Positions 35,663-47,200 of a DNA stretch of 57,234 bases are shown piece by piece (position 1 is the stretch's first letter; every line of letters begins with the position of its first letter). The notes beneath the pieces were generated by a model, which saw only the letters and a list, made by a program, of their open reading frames with translations, had not been told where the DNA came from and searched no databases. The translations under genes and the position numbers were made by a program. This stretch comes from an uncultured Clostridia bacterium (GTDB lineage: Bacteria; Bacillota; Clostridia; Peptostreptococcales; Anaerovoracaceae), in contig CALWPQ010000039.1 in NCBI GenBank assembly GCA_944383465.1, positions 1-57,234 on the forward strand. Direction: 5' to 3'.

Positions 35663-35754
35663 GATGCAGCACCTTTTATTTGCTTTTTTGCCCTGTATAT
35701 TTAAAACAACGCGCGGGCAAACTATGCGAAAATCACGAAATATGAGGTGAAAAA

Positions 35755-36270
35755 ATGCGAGTCAAAGAGCTTATGAGTACGGGAATCTGCTGTGTGCGCC
35801 CTGACACATCCATTGCTGAAATAGCAAGGCAGATGCGCAAAACCGATGTCGGTGCTATCCCCGTATGCAACGATAAAGAAGAACTGCTCGGAATAATAAC
35901 CGACCGCGATATCGTACTGCGGTTTTTAGCCGTCGAAAATCCAAACAGTATAGCATTTGCAGATTCCGCAAGCATAAATGCAGACGATGATACATTATGT
36001 CCATCCGCAGCCTCGAAAGAACAGCAGCGCAATCTGCATACTGTAAAAGCAGCCGATATTATGTCTACAAATATGATTACGGCACCAGAGGATATGAACA
36101 TCCACGACGCCGCTCTGCTGCTTGCGCATCACCAAATTCGCCGCCTGCCGATAACTGCAGGCGGGCGGCTTGTCGGTATGCTTACGACAGCCGATATTGC
36201 CCGAAGACCCATTATGGCCGACGAAGCTGGAGACATACTGCAAGCCGTTTCACGGCCTGCAATGTCATAA
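35755..36270 (+). CDS. Protein with two CBS domains
   Basis: A 171-aa soluble protein made only of a CBS pair, a module that binds adenine nucleotides such as AMP, ATP or c-di-AMP. VKELMSTG and TDVGAIPVCN mark CBS1; AADIMSTN and HQIRRLPIT mark CBS2; both end in the GIITDRDI or GMLTTADI strand. A Ser/Ala/Asp-rich linker (about 70-95) separates them. AGGTGAAAAA precedes ATG. It is 92 nt after trkH copy two and before a terminator, so it may link nucleotide status to K+ uptake. Confidence 0.9.
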   Translation: MRVKELMSTGICCVRPDTSIAEIARQMRKTDVGAIPVCNDKEELLGIITDRDIVLRFLAVENPNSIAFADSASINADDDTLCPSAASKEQQRNLHTVKAADIMSTNMITAPEDMNIHDAALLLAHHQIRRLPITAGGRLVGMLTTADIARRPIMADEAGDILQAVSRPAMS

Positions 36271-36288
36271 CAAACAAATACAAAATAT

Positions 36289-36332
36289 AATAAGCGGAAG
36301 CGCCTTTTATTTAACCGGCACTCCCGCTTATT
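36289..36332 (+). terminator. Terminator of the trk operon
   Basis: AATAAGCGG pairs with CCGCTTATT across a 26-base inner region with a further CCGG-type stem; followed by TAATACTG. Between the CBS gene and the convergent purD. Confidence 0.6.
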
Positions 36333-36477
36333 TAATACTGCCCGCCTCAAGCAGTTTATATATTTATTCTGTCATGATTACATTATGATTCTATACTGAT
36401 TTCATAGATCGCATCACCGCTATCACCCGCTTTGTTAATAAGCATATACCGGTAAACTAAACTCAGCCTTGTCTTTA

Positions 36478-37752
36478 TCATTTCGCCGTATTGTTTACCG
36501 TGCCGATGTCGTTGCGATAATGCATCCCTTCAAAACTGATGCGCTTTGCATTAGCAAAAGCACGTGCGCGTGCTTCATCATGAGTCGCACCGAGCGCCGT
36601 AATGCCAAGCACTCTGCCGCCGGAAGTCACAATCGCACCGGAGCCTTCCGCAAAAGCTGTCCCTGCATGAAAAACCTCTACACCGTCGTCCACATCAGCA
36701 AGTCCGCTTATAACCTTGCCCTTTTCGTAGCTGCCCGGATAACCGCCCGAAGCCAGCACGACGCATACGGCCGTCTCTTTTTTCCACTTTATGTCTATGT
36801 CCGCAAGTTTGTTATCAATGACCGCATCAAAAATTTCAGCAAGGTCACTGTCAAGACGCATCAGCACTGATTGCGTCTCCGGATCACCGAAGCGATTGTT
36901 AAACTCTATGACTTTTGGCCCATCCGCGGAAAGCATAAGGCCCACAAAAAGCACACCCTTAAAATCAAGCCCATCCTCTTGAAAACCTTTTAAGGTTGGT
37001 AAAAGTATCTCATCCATTATTCGCTTTTCCAGCTCCGGCGTAAATACAAGACTCGGCGAATACGAACCCATTCCGCCCGTGTTCGGACCTTTATCACCGT
37101 CAAATACTCTCTTATAATCCTGTGCGGATTCCATTGGCACTATCGAATTTTCATCGACAAAACAGAGCATTGACGCTTCAACGCCTGTCAGATATTCCTC
37201 TACCACTACCTTATCGCCTGCGTCTCCAAATATGCGTGCCCCCATCATTTCCTCGACAGCCTTTTTCGCATCCGCTTCATTTTCCGCGATGACAACACCC
37301 TTGCCTGCCGCCAGTCCGTCAGCTTTTATTACCATCGGATATCCATAGATGCCTACAGCGTCAAGCAGCTCCTGCTTATCCGTAAATTCCTTGTATCCCG
37401 CGGTCGGAATGTTGTGGCGAGCAAGAAACGCCTTCGTAAACGACTTGCTCGCTTCGAGCTGCGAGCATTTCTTGTTCGGACCAAATACGCGGACACCTTT
37501 TTCGCTGAGCGCATCCGTAATGCCCATTGCCAGAGGCACTTCCGGCCCGATAACTGCCATATCTACTTTGTTTTCGACAGCAAAGCGGCAGATACCATCT
37601 ATATCTTCGGCTCCTATATCCACGCACTCAGCCACGCCCGCTATACCGGCATTGCCCGGCGCGCAGTATATCTTATCAACTTTCTCGCTCTGAGCGAGCT
37701 TCCAGCAAACAGCGTGCTCACGCCCGCCGCTTCCCACTACTAATATCTTCAT
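36478..37752 (-). CDS. purD: Phosphoribosylamine-glycine ligase PurD
   Basis: Makes GAR from phosphoribosylamine, glycine and ATP. 424 aa. N-terminal VVGSGGREHA, ATP-grasp domain with VIKADGLAAGKGV, and GDPETQSVL with the metal-binding acidic residues. AGGAGG precedes ATG. It is the last gene of the purine operon, 155 nt after purH; the gap shows no obvious terminator or promoter. Confidence 0.97.
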   Translation of the reverse strand: MKILVVGSGGREHAVCWKLAQSEKVDKIYCAPGNAGIAGVAECVDIGAEDIDGICRFAVENKVDMAVIGPEVPLAMGITDALSEKGVRVFGPNKKCSQLEASKSFTKAFLARHNIPTAGYKEFTDKQELLDAVGIYGYPMVIKADGLAAGKGVVIAENEADAKKAVEEMMGARIFGDAGDKVVVEEYLTGVEASMLCFVDENSIVPMESAQDYKRVFDGDKGPNTGGMGSYSPSLVFTPELEKRIMDEILLPTLKGFQEDGLDFKGVLFVGLMLSADGPKVIEFNNRFGDPETQSVLMRLDSDLAEIFDAVIDNKLADIDIKWKKETAVCVVLASGGYPGSYEKGKVISGLADVDDGVEVFHAGTAFAEGSGAIVTSGGRVLGITALGATHDEARARAFANAKRISFEGMHYRNDIGTVNNTAK

Positions 37753-37907
37753 ATTTTCCTCCTATAAATGCTCAGCATTCAAACCTTTTATCATTCTGCT
37801 GCTCCGATCCATTTACACAGGTCTCTTTCGCTCCTCCCGCTTATCCTCAAATTGCTGCCTATCCGCTTTTAATTTTTGCTTAAAACTGCAACTGCACATC
37901 GGCCTTC

Positions 37908-39092
37908 CTAATGATGGAACAGGCGCATACCAGTGAACGCCATCACCATATCGTACGCATCACAGGCCGCGATGACATTGTCGTCGCGCACGGAGCCTCC
38001 GGGCTGCGCTACAAAGCTTACGCCGCTCTTTCTCGCTCTTTCAATATTATCGCCAAACGGGAAAAATGCGTCGCTGGCAAGCGAAACACCCGTAATGCTG
38101 CTTAAATACGCTTTCTTTTCCTCAGCAGTAAACGGCTCAGGCTTCTCCGTAAAATACTGCTGCCACCTGCCCTCGCCAATAACATCCTCGTATTCGGATG
38201 ACAGATATACATTTATCGCATTATCTCTGTCTGCACGGCCGATGCTATCAAGAAACGGAAGCGCAAGCACTTTTTCACTCTGTCTAAGATGCCACAAATC
38301 CGCCTTGTCGCCCGCAAGCCTCGTGCAGTGTATACGTGACTGCTGACCGGCTCCCACGCCGATAGCCTGTCCGTCAACAGCAAAGCACACCGAATTCGAC
38401 TGCGTATATTTGAGCGTAATGAGCGCGATTATAAGGTCGCGCGCTGCATAGTCAGGCAGCTCTTTGTTCTTCGTTACGATTTCACTAAGAAGCTCGCGTC
38501 CTATATGGAAGTTATTTCTGCCCTGCTCAAAGGTAATGCCGTACACCTGCTTCTTTTCCTGCACCTGCGGAACATAATCCTTATCTATCTCAATGATATT
38601 GTAATTTCCTTTTTTCTTGCTTTTAAGTATTTCGAGCGCCTTGTCGCTGTAGCCGGGCGCAATGATACCGTCCGACACCTCCCTTTTTATAATGAGTGCC
38701 GTCGTCTCGTCGCAGACGTCGGAAAGCGCAATAAAATCACCGAATGATGACATTCTATCCGTACCCCTTGCCCTCGCGTAGGCGCACGCAAGCTGCGAAT
38801 TATCGAGTCCCGGAATATCGTCAACGAAGCACGCTTTTTTCAGCGCCTCGGAAAGCGGCAGCCCGACAGCTGCCGCAGTTGGGCTCACATGCTTGAACGA
38901 TGCTGCGCATGGCATATCAAGCTCGGCATTTATTTCCTTTACAAGCTGCCAACTGTTAAAAGCGTCGAGAAAATTTATATATCCCGGTCTGCCGTTAAGT
39001 ATTTTTATAGGAAGCTCACTGCCATCTTCCATATAGATTTTGGCAGGCTTTTGATTGGGATTGCACCCGTATTTCAATTCAAATTCTTTCAT
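37908..39092 (-). CDS. purH: Stand-alone AICAR formyltransferase (PurH C-domain only)
   Basis: Transfers a formyl group from 10-formyl-THF to AICAR to give FAICAR. 394 aa; the N-terminal IMP cyclohydrolase (MGS-like) domain of ordinary bifunctional PurH (about 200 aa) is missing. LKYGCNPNQKPA starts the domain, SFKHVSPTAAA carries the conserved Lys-His catalytic pair, KYTQSNSVC and GAGQQSRI are substrate motifs, and DAFFPFGDN with AQPGGSVRD close it. The missing cyclohydrolase step is supplied by the purO-like gene 33 nt upstream. Confidence 0.94.
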   Translation of the reverse strand: MKEFELKYGCNPNQKPAKIYMEDGSELPIKILNGRPGYINFLDAFNSWQLVKEINAELDMPCAASFKHVSPTAAAVGLPLSEALKKACFVDDIPGLDNSQLACAYARARGTDRMSSFGDFIALSDVCDETTALIIKREVSDGIIAPGYSDKALEILKSKKKGNYNIIEIDKDYVPQVQEKKQVYGITFEQGRNNFHIGRELLSEIVTKNKELPDYAARDLIIALITLKYTQSNSVCFAVDGQAIGVGAGQQSRIHCTRLAGDKADLWHLRQSEKVLALPFLDSIGRADRDNAINVYLSSEYEDVIGEGRWQQYFTEKPEPFTAEEKKAYLSSITGVSLASDAFFPFGDNIERARKSGVSFVAQPGGSVRDDNVIAACDAYDMVMAFTGMRLFHH

Positions 39093-39125
39093 TTTAATTC
39101 CTAATCTCCATTCAGATCTTCCAAT

Positions 39126-39845
39126 TTATTTATTTTTATTCACAATTCTGCTCGCAAATTTTCCGCTTACGAGATCGATATATCTCACATACAGCGCCAC
39201 CTTGTTGTCCTCATCGAGATTCGTCCAGATTTCGCCTGTAAATTCGTCTATATCGTCCGGAATCTGAACCCTCTCAGGCTCTCCCGTAAACGTCGGAATC
39301 GGGTCGCCGTCGCAATTGTATGTATGAATATAGTGCCCGAGCCCCGCCACCGGCGCATAGCTGAATGTATATCTGTTGCAGACAGCACCATCCTCCGTTC
39401 CGCTTTTGAGAATGCTCAGCTTGTACTTAAAATCCCTTCTCGCTACCGTAAGCATTCCGCTTATTCTCGGCGTCAGATTCGGTGCATCAGGCTCAAATTG
39501 GCGCGTCTCCAGCGCCTCTTCAAAACTCTTTCCCTCAGTAATAAAATCGTAAATCGTATCAGTCTGATCTCCGTTTGTCACAATAGTATGACAACCCGAT
39601 ACTTTAACAGGAGAATAGATAATAAGCGTAGGATCGGCGAGCTTACTCGGATCATACGCATTTATTACGACCTCATCTCCGCGTTCGATAAATACCCTAT
39701 TCCTGCTGTTCTCACTCCTGCCCATTATAAAATACGCGATGACGGCGTTTTTTCCGTCTCCGCTCTTGCCTATCACTATGCCCCTGCCTCCGTAGCTGTT
39801 TCCTGCAAGTACTGTTCCTATATTTTCTGTCTTATAAACACTCAT
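39126..39845 (-). CDS. purO: PurO-like IMP cyclohydrolase
   Basis: A 239-aa protein of the archaeal-type IMP cyclohydrolase family, which closes FAICAR to IMP. NSYGGRGIVIG, AYFIMGRSENSRNR and HTIVTNGDQTDTIYD are the motifs I use for recognition. GGAGAG lies before ATG, and the start overlaps the purN stop by 4 nt. It sits immediately upstream of the truncated purH, exactly where its activity is needed. The family is named for Methanothermobacter PurO and is scattered in Bacillota. Confidence 0.9.
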   Translation of the reverse strand: MSVYKTENIGTVLAGNSYGGRGIVIGKSGDGKNAVIAYFIMGRSENSRNRVFIERGDEVVINAYDPSKLADPTLIIYSPVKVSGCHTIVTNGDQTDTIYDFITEGKSFEEALETRQFEPDAPNLTPRISGMLTVARRDFKYKLSILKSGTEDGAVCNRYTFSYAPVAGLGHYIHTYNCDGDPIPTFTGEPERVQIPDDIDEFTGEIWTNLDEDNKVALYVRYIDLVSGKFASRIVNKNK

Positions 39846-40465
39846 ATTTTTCTCTCCATTATTAAGTTTGCTACATATTCACAAGCCGCCGGAAGCAGTT
39901 TCCACTCGGCTTCTTCCATAACGCGCCTTTGCAGCGTCTCCGCTGTGTCCCCGTCTTTAATTTCTACTGCCTTTTGGTATATAATAGAGCCGCCGTCCGG
40001 CACTTCGTTTACAAAATGCACCGTAGCACCCGTCACTTTTACGCCATATGCAAGCGCCGCTTCGTGAACCTTAAGCCCGTAAAAGCCCTCGCCGCAGAAC
40101 GACGGAATAAGAGACGGATGTACATTTATGATGCGGTTTTCCCATTTTGATACAAAATCCGCTGATAAAATGCGCATGAATCCGGCAAGTACTATCATCT
40201 CAATGCCCGCAGCCTCAAGCGCCGACTGAAGCTCAGCTTCAAACTTCGCCTTTCTCGCAGTTATCTCAAGCGATTTGTCTGCCGCAATCACCAAAGTGGG
40301 AATACTCGCTTTCTCTGCGCGCGTAAGTCCGTATGCTCCCGCCTTATCCGACACTACGAGCGCAAGCTCTCCGCTCTTAAGCCCGCCTGACTTCGCAAAA
40401 TCTATAATCGCTTGCAGATTGGTACCGCCGCCCGAAATGAGCACGGCTATCTTGGTTTTCAGCAT
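39842..40465 (-). CDS. purN: GAR formyltransferase PurN
   Basis: Folate-dependent formylation of GAR to FGAR. 207 aa. [14 protein letters not shown] at the N-terminus, LAGFMRILS, and [11 protein letters not shown] with the catalytic His and nearby [11 protein letters not shown]sp are present. It overlaps purM by 7 nt and purO by 4 nt, so all three are translationally coupled. Confidence 0.96.
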   Translation of the reverse strand: MLKTKIAVLISGGGTNLQAIIDFAKSGGLKSGELALVVSDKAGAYGLTRAEKASIPTLVIAADKSLEITARKAKFEAELQSALEAAGIEMIVLAGFMRILSADFVSKWENRIINVHPSLIPSFCGEGFYGLKVHEAALAYGVKVTGATVHFVNEVPDGGSIIYQKAVEIKDGDTAETLQRRVMEEAEWKLLPAACEYVANLIMERKI

Positions 40466-41496
40466 ATCACTACGCCGTCCTCTCCGCGCACGATTTTGCC
40501 GAGCACATAGGCATCCTCGCCGCTATCCTTAAGCACTGCCAGCGCTTTATCCGCATCAGCAGGATCAACTATAACTGTCATACCCACGCCCATATTAAAT
40601 GTATTGAACATATCGCGTTCCGGAATACCGCCTGCTTCCATAAGCAGCTCAAACACAGGCAGCACTTTTACATTCTTTCGCTCTATTCGCGCTGAAAGTC
40701 CCTTAGGAATGCTTCTCGGAATATTCTCATAGAAGCCTCCTCCCGTAATATGTGAAATACCCTTGACATTTACAGCTGCCAGAAGTTCCAAAATCGGCTT
40801 CACATATATTTTCGTCGGCGCCAGCAGCGCTTCTCCGAGCGTCCTGCCGCCGAGCGCTTCAGGCCGCAGCGAAAGATCCGCATTTTCTACATCGAACACC
40901 TTTCTTACAAGCGAATAGCCGTTTGAATGGAAACCCGACGACGGAATCGCGATGATTATGTCGCCCTCTTTTACCTTTTCCTTATCTATTATCTTATCTT
41001 TATCGACAACACCCACGGCAAAACCGGCCAAGTCATACTCGTCCTCAGAGTAAAATCCCGGCATTTCAGCTGTTTCTCCGCCTATGAGACTCGCGCCCGA
41101 CTGCACACAGCCCTCCGCCACTCCCGATACGATTTCCGCTATCTTCTCTGGATAATTCTTGCCGCAGGCAATATAATCGAGAAAGAAAAGCGGTTTTGCT
41201 CCGCAGCATATAATATCATTTACGCACATCGCCACGCAGTCGATACCCACAGTATCGTGTTTATTCAGAAGAAACGCCATTTTAAGCTTCGTTCCCACGC
41301 CATCCGTACCGCTTACGAGCACCGGATGCTCGATACCGTCTATATCGAGCTCAAAAAGCCCGCCGAAGCCTCCGATATCCGATACTGCACCAGAAGTTAC
41401 CGTGCGCGCTATATGGCTCTTCATCAGCTCTACCGCCTTGTAGCCCGCGGTAATATCAACGCCCGAAGCCTTGTAGCTCTCGCTCTGACTCTTCAT
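40459..41496 (-). CDS. purM: Phosphoribosylaminoimidazole synthetase PurM
   Basis: AIR synthetase that closes FGAM to AIR with ATP. 345 aa. [20 protein letters not shown] and [11 protein letters not shown] are the expected nucleotide-binding motifs, and the C-terminal half carries [20 protein letters not shown] precedes ATG. Its start shares one base with the purF stop. Confidence 0.97.
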   Translation of the reverse strand: MKSQSESYKASGVDITAGYKAVELMKSHIARTVTSGAVSDIGGFGGLFELDIDGIEHPVLVSGTDGVGTKLKMAFLLNKHDTVGIDCVAMCVNDIICCGAKPLFFLDYIACGKNYPEKIAEIVSGVAEGCVQSGASLIGGETAEMPGFYSEDEYDLAGFAVGVVDKDKIIDKEKVKEGDIIIAIPSSGFHSNGYSLVRKVFDVENADLSLRPEALGGRTLGEALLAPTKIYVKPILELLAAVNVKGISHITGGGFYENIPRSIPKGLSARIERKNVKVLPVFELLMEAGGIPERDMFNTFNMGVGMTVIVDPADADKALAVLKDSGEDAYVLGKIVRGEDGVVIC

Positions 41497-42944
41497 TATT
41501 CGTCCTCCTTTGCTCTCTCGCTCAGCTTGCGCTCAAATCGGTTCTTGCCTGCTGCAATCGGCTCTCGCGTCGGATACTTGCCGCTGAAGCAAGCGTCACA
41601 ATAACCCTCGCATTCCGACGTGCCTATCAGCATCGGCAGATGTTCAACATTTAGATAGCCGAGACTGTCAGCACCAATTATATCTTTTATCTCTTCTATA
41701 GAATGATTGCAGGCGATGAGCATATCGCGCGAATCTATATCCGTACCGTAATAGCACGGATTGAGGAATGGCGGCGCGGAGGATCTCATATGCACTTCCG
41801 TCGCTCCCGCTTCGCGCAGCAGCTTAACTATTCTCGCACAGGTAGTGCCGCGCACTATGGAGTCATCGACGAGCACCACGCGCTTGCCCTTTACCGTCTC
41901 CGAGATCGGATTGAGCTTTATTTTCACCTTGTCCTCGCGCACTTTCTGCCCCGGTGCTATAAATGTCCTTCCTATGTATTTATTCTTGATAAATCCGATA
42001 CCGTAAGGAATACCCGACTGTCTTGCATAGCCTATCGCAGCATCAAGCCCGGAATCGGGAACACCGATAACGACATCTGCCTGTACAGGATGTTCCATAG
42101 CGAGACAAGCTCCTGCCTTTACTCTCGCGTTGTGCACCGACTGCCCTTCGATGACGGAGTCGGGACGAGCAAAATAAATGTATTCAAAAATGCAGATTTT
42201 GTGAGGCTCTTTTCCGCAGTGATCCCTGAGTGAACGCACTCCGCTCTTCTCAAACACCAAAATTTCGCCTGGGTCAAGATCTCTTATAAACTTGGCTCCT
42301 ACCGCATCGAGTGCGCAGCTTTCGGAAGCAATAATATACGCGCCGTCCTCTGTCTGCCCGTAGCAGAGCGGCCTGAATCCATGCGGATCGCGCGCCGCAA
42401 TAATCTTTGACGGTGACATAATAACGAGCGAGTATGCGCCTTCAAGGCTGTCCATAGCATTGCTTAAGGCCTCTTCAACAGAGCTCGTATTTATTCTCTC
42501 ACGCGTAATTATGTAGGCTATTACCTCCGTATCGCTCGTGGTGTGGAATATCGAGCCCTTAAGCTCGAGCTCACGGCGGAGCTCATACGAATTTACGAGG
42601 TTGCCGTTATGGCTCACTGCCATTTTACCCTTGATATGATTTACGACTACCGGCTGAGAATTAAGCCTGTCGTTGTTACCGGTAGTACCGTATCTTGTAT
42701 GCCCGACCGCCATATTGCCGTTTCCGAGGTTTTTAAGCACATCGGGTGTAAATACATCGTTTACAAGACCTACGTCCTTGTAATACGAAAATACGCCGTC
42801 GTCGTTTACAACTATACCGCAGCTTTCCTGTCCGCGGTGCTGAAGCGCAAACAGACCGTAATAGGCCGTGCTCGCAACAGGAGATGATTCGGGTGCAAAT
42901 ACCCCGAATACTCCGCATTCTTCATGTATTTCGTTCTTCATCAT
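41496..42944 (-). CDS. purF: Amidophosphoribosyltransferase PurF
   Basis: First committed enzyme of purine synthesis. 482 aa. A short propeptide (MMKNEIHEE) precedes the N-terminal nucleophile Cys10 in ECGVFGVF, so self-processing is expected. HTRYGTTG and NGNLVNS belong to the glutaminase domain; [13 protein letters not shown] is the PRPP loop. Four Cys (in KICIFEY, NPCYYG and CDACFSG) match the 4Fe-4S ligands of Bacillus PurF, implying an oxygen-labile cluster. GGGAG lies before ATG. Confidence 0.97.
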   Translation of the reverse strand: MMKNEIHEECGVFGVFAPESSPVASTAYYGLFALQHRGQESCGIVVNDDGVFSYYKDVGLVNDVFTPDVLKNLGNGNMAVGHTRYGTTGNNDRLNSQPVVVNHIKGKMAVSHNGNLVNSYELRRELELKGSIFHTTSDTEVIAYIITRERINTSSVEEALSNAMDSLEGAYSLVIMSPSKIIAARDPHGFRPLCYGQTEDGAYIIASESCALDAVGAKFIRDLDPGEILVFEKSGVRSLRDHCGKEPHKICIFEYIYFARPDSVIEGQSVHNARVKAGACLAMEHPVQADVVIGVPDSGLDAAIGYARQSGIPYGIGFIKNKYIGRTFIAPGQKVREDKVKIKLNPISETVKGKRVVLVDDSIVRGTTCARIVKLLREAGATEVHMRSSAPPFLNPCYYGTDIDSRDMLIACNHSIEEIKDIIGADSLGYLNVEHLPMLIGTSECEGYCDACFSGKYPTREPIAAGKNRFERKLSERAKEDE

Positions 42945-42961
42945 CTATACTCCCGTATTTT

Positions 42962-43666
42962 TTATTCCTGTACTCTTCTAAAAACTTCCAAATAAGTTTC
43001 TTCAACATTGCCAAGGTCGCGCCTGAAACGGTCCTTGTCCATCTTTTCATTAGTCTCAACATCCCACAATCTGCAGGTATCAGGCGAAATTTCATCTGCC
43101 AGAAGTACCTGTCCATCTGCAATGCCGAACTCAATCTTAAAATCTATGAGCTTTAAGCCTCTCTCAAGAAAAAATTCCTTGAGCACATCATTGACCGTAT
43201 AGGCATATTTTCTCACAAGTTCAAGCTCTTCAGGCGTCGCAAGCTCGAGCGCAAGAATATGATCGTCGTTGATAAGCGGATCGCCGAGATCATCGTTCTT
43301 ATATGAAAACTCAAGCACCGTCTTGGCGAGAGGCTGCCCCTCCGGCACGCCGTATCTTTTGGAAAACGAGCCTGCCGCCACATTTCTGATGATAACTTCA
43401 AGCGGTATAATCTTCACCGCCTTTACAAGCGTTTCTCTTTCTGAAAGCTGCTCTACCAAATGCGTAGGCACTCCTCTTTCCTCTATTTTCTTAAATACTA
43501 TGTTTGTCATAGTGTTGTTGACAACACCCTTTCCCGCTATCTGACCCTTTTTCTGCCCGTTAAATGCCGTCGCATCATCCTTGTAATCTACGATATAAAG
43601 TTTAGGGTCGTCAGTCTTATATACTTTTTTAGCCTTGCCTTCATAAATCATTTCCAGTTTCTGCAT
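42962..43666 (-). CDS. purC: SAICAR synthetase PurC
   Basis: Joins CAIR and aspartate. 234 aa, the normal length. YEGKAKKVY, the ATP-site [18 protein letters not shown] and DFKIEFG with DEISPDTCR are conserved. AGGTAAACGAA precedes ATG. 17 nt before purF. Confidence 0.97.
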   Translation of the reverse strand: MQKLEMIYEGKAKKVYKTDDPKLYIVDYKDDATAFNGQKKGQIAGKGVVNNTMTNIVFKKIEERGVPTHLVEQLSERETLVKAVKIIPLEVIIRNVAAGSFSKRYGVPEGQPLAKTVLEFSYKNDDLGDPLINDDHILALELATPEELELVRKYAYTVNDVLKEFFLERGLKLIDFKIEFGIADGQVLLADEISPDTCRLWDVETNEKMDKDRFRRDLGNVEETYLEVFRRVQE

Positions 43667-43759
43667 TTCGTTTACCTCCCGTTTCCTTTCTCCTTTATCT
43701 TCTTCGGCGTTTTTTTGGTCCGCACGCGTCTCACTTATATGTTTAGCCGCTCTCCATTT

Positions 43760-44251
43760 TTACTTTTTATTGTCTTTTCTAAATTCGCAATCAAGCGCAG
43801 TTATCTCTTCTTCCATACGCTTCTTGTAAGCTTTTATTGCCTCGCGGAGCTCGGGATATTTAATGCTCATCATTTGAATTGCAAGCAGCGCCGCATTTTC
43901 ACTTCCGTCTATCGCCACCGTGGCAACCGGTACGCCCTTAGGCATCTGCACCGTCGAAAGCAGCGAATCGAGCCCATCGAGTGTGCTCGATTTAACAGGT
44001 ATGCCAATTACGGGGAGCGGACTCTGTGCCGCGAGCACTCCCGCAAGGTGCGCAGCCTTTCCTGCAGCCGCAATTATCACTTCAAACCCGTTTTTTTCCG
44101 CATTTTCAGAGAAATCTTCGGCTGCCTTTGGAGTTCTGTGCGCTGACATTATTCTCGTTTCGTATTCTACACCGAATTCATCGAATATCTTTTCGGCTTT
44201 TTCAATTACGGGATAGTCCGATTTACTTCCCATTATTATTGCCGCTTTCAT
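43760..44251 (-). CDS. purE: N5-CAIR mutase PurE
   Basis: Converts N5-CAIR, or AIR plus CO2, to CAIR. 163 aa. GSKSDYPV, SAHRTPKAAEDF and the GAAHLAG-type AAAGKAAHLAGV motif with the catalytic His are present. No purK lies in this operon; purK may be elsewhere, or the enzyme may use CO2 directly. The C-terminal tail (KKRMEEEITALDCEF) is a short extension. Confidence 0.95.
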   Translation of the reverse strand: MKAAIIMGSKSDYPVIEKAEKIFDEFGVEYETRIMSAHRTPKAAEDFSENAEKNGFEVIIAAAGKAAHLAGVLAAQSPLPVIGIPVKSSTLDGLDSLLSTVQMPKGVPVATVAIDGSENAALLAIQMMSIKYPELREAIKAYKKRMEEEITALDCEFRKDNKK

Positions 44252-44273
44252 TATATCAAGCTCCTTTCCTTTT

Positions 44274-47200
44274 TTACTTGAAGTAATTTACACCGGATGA
44301 GAATATTCTCTGATCCTTGCTGCCCGTCACATTTTTATATGCATTGACGCTCCAGCGCTCTGAATGTCCCATCTTGCCGAATACTCTGCCGTCAGGTGAA
44401 ATAAGACCTTCCACTGCCAGCACCGAACCGTTGGGATTATGAGCTATATCCATTGTCGGCTCACCCTTTAAATCCACATACTGTGTCGCTATCTGCCCGT
44501 TCTTTATGAGTTCGTCCATCATTTCCATACTGGCGATAAGTCTTCCTTCGCCATGAGAAATTGCCACTGTATGAATATCGCCTACATTTACACCGGCAAG
44601 CCATGGCGATTTTACCGAGGCTATTCTTGTGCGTACAAGCCGCGACATATGTCTTCCGATCCTGTTATATGTAAGCGTCGGGCTGTCATCCGTCATATCG
44701 GTTATCTTGCCTGCGGGAAGAAGTCCGAGCTTTATGAGCGCCTGAAATCCGTTACAGATACCGAGCATAAGTCCGTCGCGTTCTTCAAGAAGCTCTGTCA
44801 CTGCATCCTTAATGCGAGGATTTCTGAATACCGCTGTTATGAACTTAGCACTGCCGTCAGGCTCGTCACCGCCTGAGAAGCCGCCTGGCAGCATTACTAT
44901 CTGGCTTTCTCTTATCTTTTTTTCCATTTCTTTTATAGAATCCTCAAGGTCGTGTTCCGTCATATTTCTAATGATATGAACGTCAACGGCCGCACCTACA
45001 CCGCGGAAAGTCTGCATCGATTCCACTTCACAGTTTGTACCCGGGAACACAGGAATGAGTACACGAGGTTTCGCAATCTTAGTCGCCGCACTTATCTCCG
45101 TCCTCTGGTGGCACGAAATCTTAGGCACTATGGTATCGTCTTTTTTGCGTCTGAATTCGGCTGTTCTCGTCGGGAATATACCTTCGAGCGGCTCGCACCA
45201 GTCCTTTATAGCCTGACTGAGACCAATCGTTACACCCGCGCAGTGTATATCGATCAAACCTTTTGCTGTAGTTCTTCCAATTACCTTATACGTCGTTTCT
45301 GCGAAAGCATCTCTTATATCCTCTTCCGCCGCTATTTCAAGAAGAAGTCCGCCGTAGTCCTCACATTTTAATTCTTCTTCTGTAATGTTGTCTATTTCCA
45401 CGCCTATCGAGTTTCCTGCCGCCATCTTAACCAGCGAAATGAAGATTCCGCCTTTGCCGATGACATTTGCAGAAAGGATATTTTTGCTTATTGCCAGTTT
45501 CTTAACGCGCTGCATATTTGCTATATAGTTGTCGAAGTCGATGATGTTGTTTTCATCTCTGCCCGGATAAAGCCATACGATACTGCTGTCCTCACGCTTG
45601 AATTCAGGCGATATTACGATATCTGCATTCACCGTTCCTACTGCAAATGAGATAAGTGTAGGCGGTACGCTTATATCCATAAACGTTCCCGACATACTGT
45701 CCTTACCGCCGATGGCCGCGATACCGAGCTTTTTCTGCGCTGTGAGCGCACCGAGAAGTGCTGAGAAAGGCTTGCTCCACACAACAGGATTATCCGTCAT
45801 CTTTTCAAAAAATTCCTGGAACGAAAGCCTTACTTTAGAAATATCTCCGCCCATAGCCGCGATCTTCGTCACCGAATCTATTACCGCATACATTGCGCCG
45901 TGGTAAGGGCTCTGCTTTGAAAGCTGCGGGTCAAAGCCGTACGCCATAAGCGTTGCTGTCGTCGATTCACCGTTCAGAGATGGGATCTTGGCTGCCATTC
46001 CGCATGCCGGCGTCAGCTGATTTTTACCTCCGAGCGGCATCAATACCGTGTTTCCGCCTATCGTGCTGTCAAAGCGCTCTGTAAGTCCTTTCTGGCTGCA
46101 GCAATTTAAGTCCAAGAGATAATCCTGCGGTTTGATGCCGGCCGGGCTTGTGAAGAGTTTATCGACTTTATCGTTATTTTTTACAAGCACCTTCGTTTCC
46201 TGCTTCACTCCGTTGGTGTTGAGAAAATCTCTCGAAAGATCGAGTATTTTCTGCTCCCTGAAATACATTCTGAAGCGTCCGCTGTCCGTAACTTCGGCAA
46301 CAGCTGTCGCTTCAAGGTTTTCTTCATTCGCATAACCTATAAACTGCGCGGCGTCCTCTTTATCTACAACTACCGCCATTCTTTCCTGTGACTCGGATAT
46401 TGCAAGCTCCGTACCGTCAAGGCCTTCGTATTTCTTAGGCACTGTATCGAGCTCTACATCTATACTGTCCGCCAGCTCTCCAATGGCCACCGAAACACCG
46501 CCTGCACCGAAGTCATTGCATCTCTTTATCATCTGCGCCACTTCCTTGCGCCTGAACATTCTCTGAATGCTGCGCTCAGTAAGCGCATTTCCTTTCTGTA
46601 CTTCCGAGCCGCATGTCATTATCGACTCTTCCGTATGCTCTTTGGAAGAGCCCGTAGCGCCTCCGCAGCCGTCGCGCCCTGTCCTTCCGCCTACAAGTAT
46701 GATGACATCGCCCGGTTTTGGCGTTTCCCTTCTGATATGATCGGCGGGAGCTGCGCCTATTACCGCACCGACCTCCATTCTCTTGGCCACATATCCCGGA
46801 TCATATATTTCCGTCACCTGACCTGTAGCAAGACCTATCTGATTGCCGTATGAGCTGTAGCCCGCTGCCGCCTCAGTCGTTATTTTTCTCTGCGGCAGCT
46901 TACCCGCAAGCGTCTTGTTTACAGGCGTTCTCGGGTCGGCTGCACCTGTTACGCGCATTGCCTGATATACATAAGCTCTGCCTGAGAGCGGGTCTCTTAT
47001 AGCTCCGCCAAGGCAAGTAGCTGCACCGCCAAAAGGCTCGATTTCCGTCGGATGATTGTGAGTTTCATTCTTGAACATCACTATCCAGTCTTCACTCTCA
47101 CCCTCAACTTCAGCCTTAACCTTTATGCTGCACGCATTTATTTCATCGGACTCATCGAGGTCATCAAGCAGACCGTGCTTTTTCATATATTTTGCACCTA

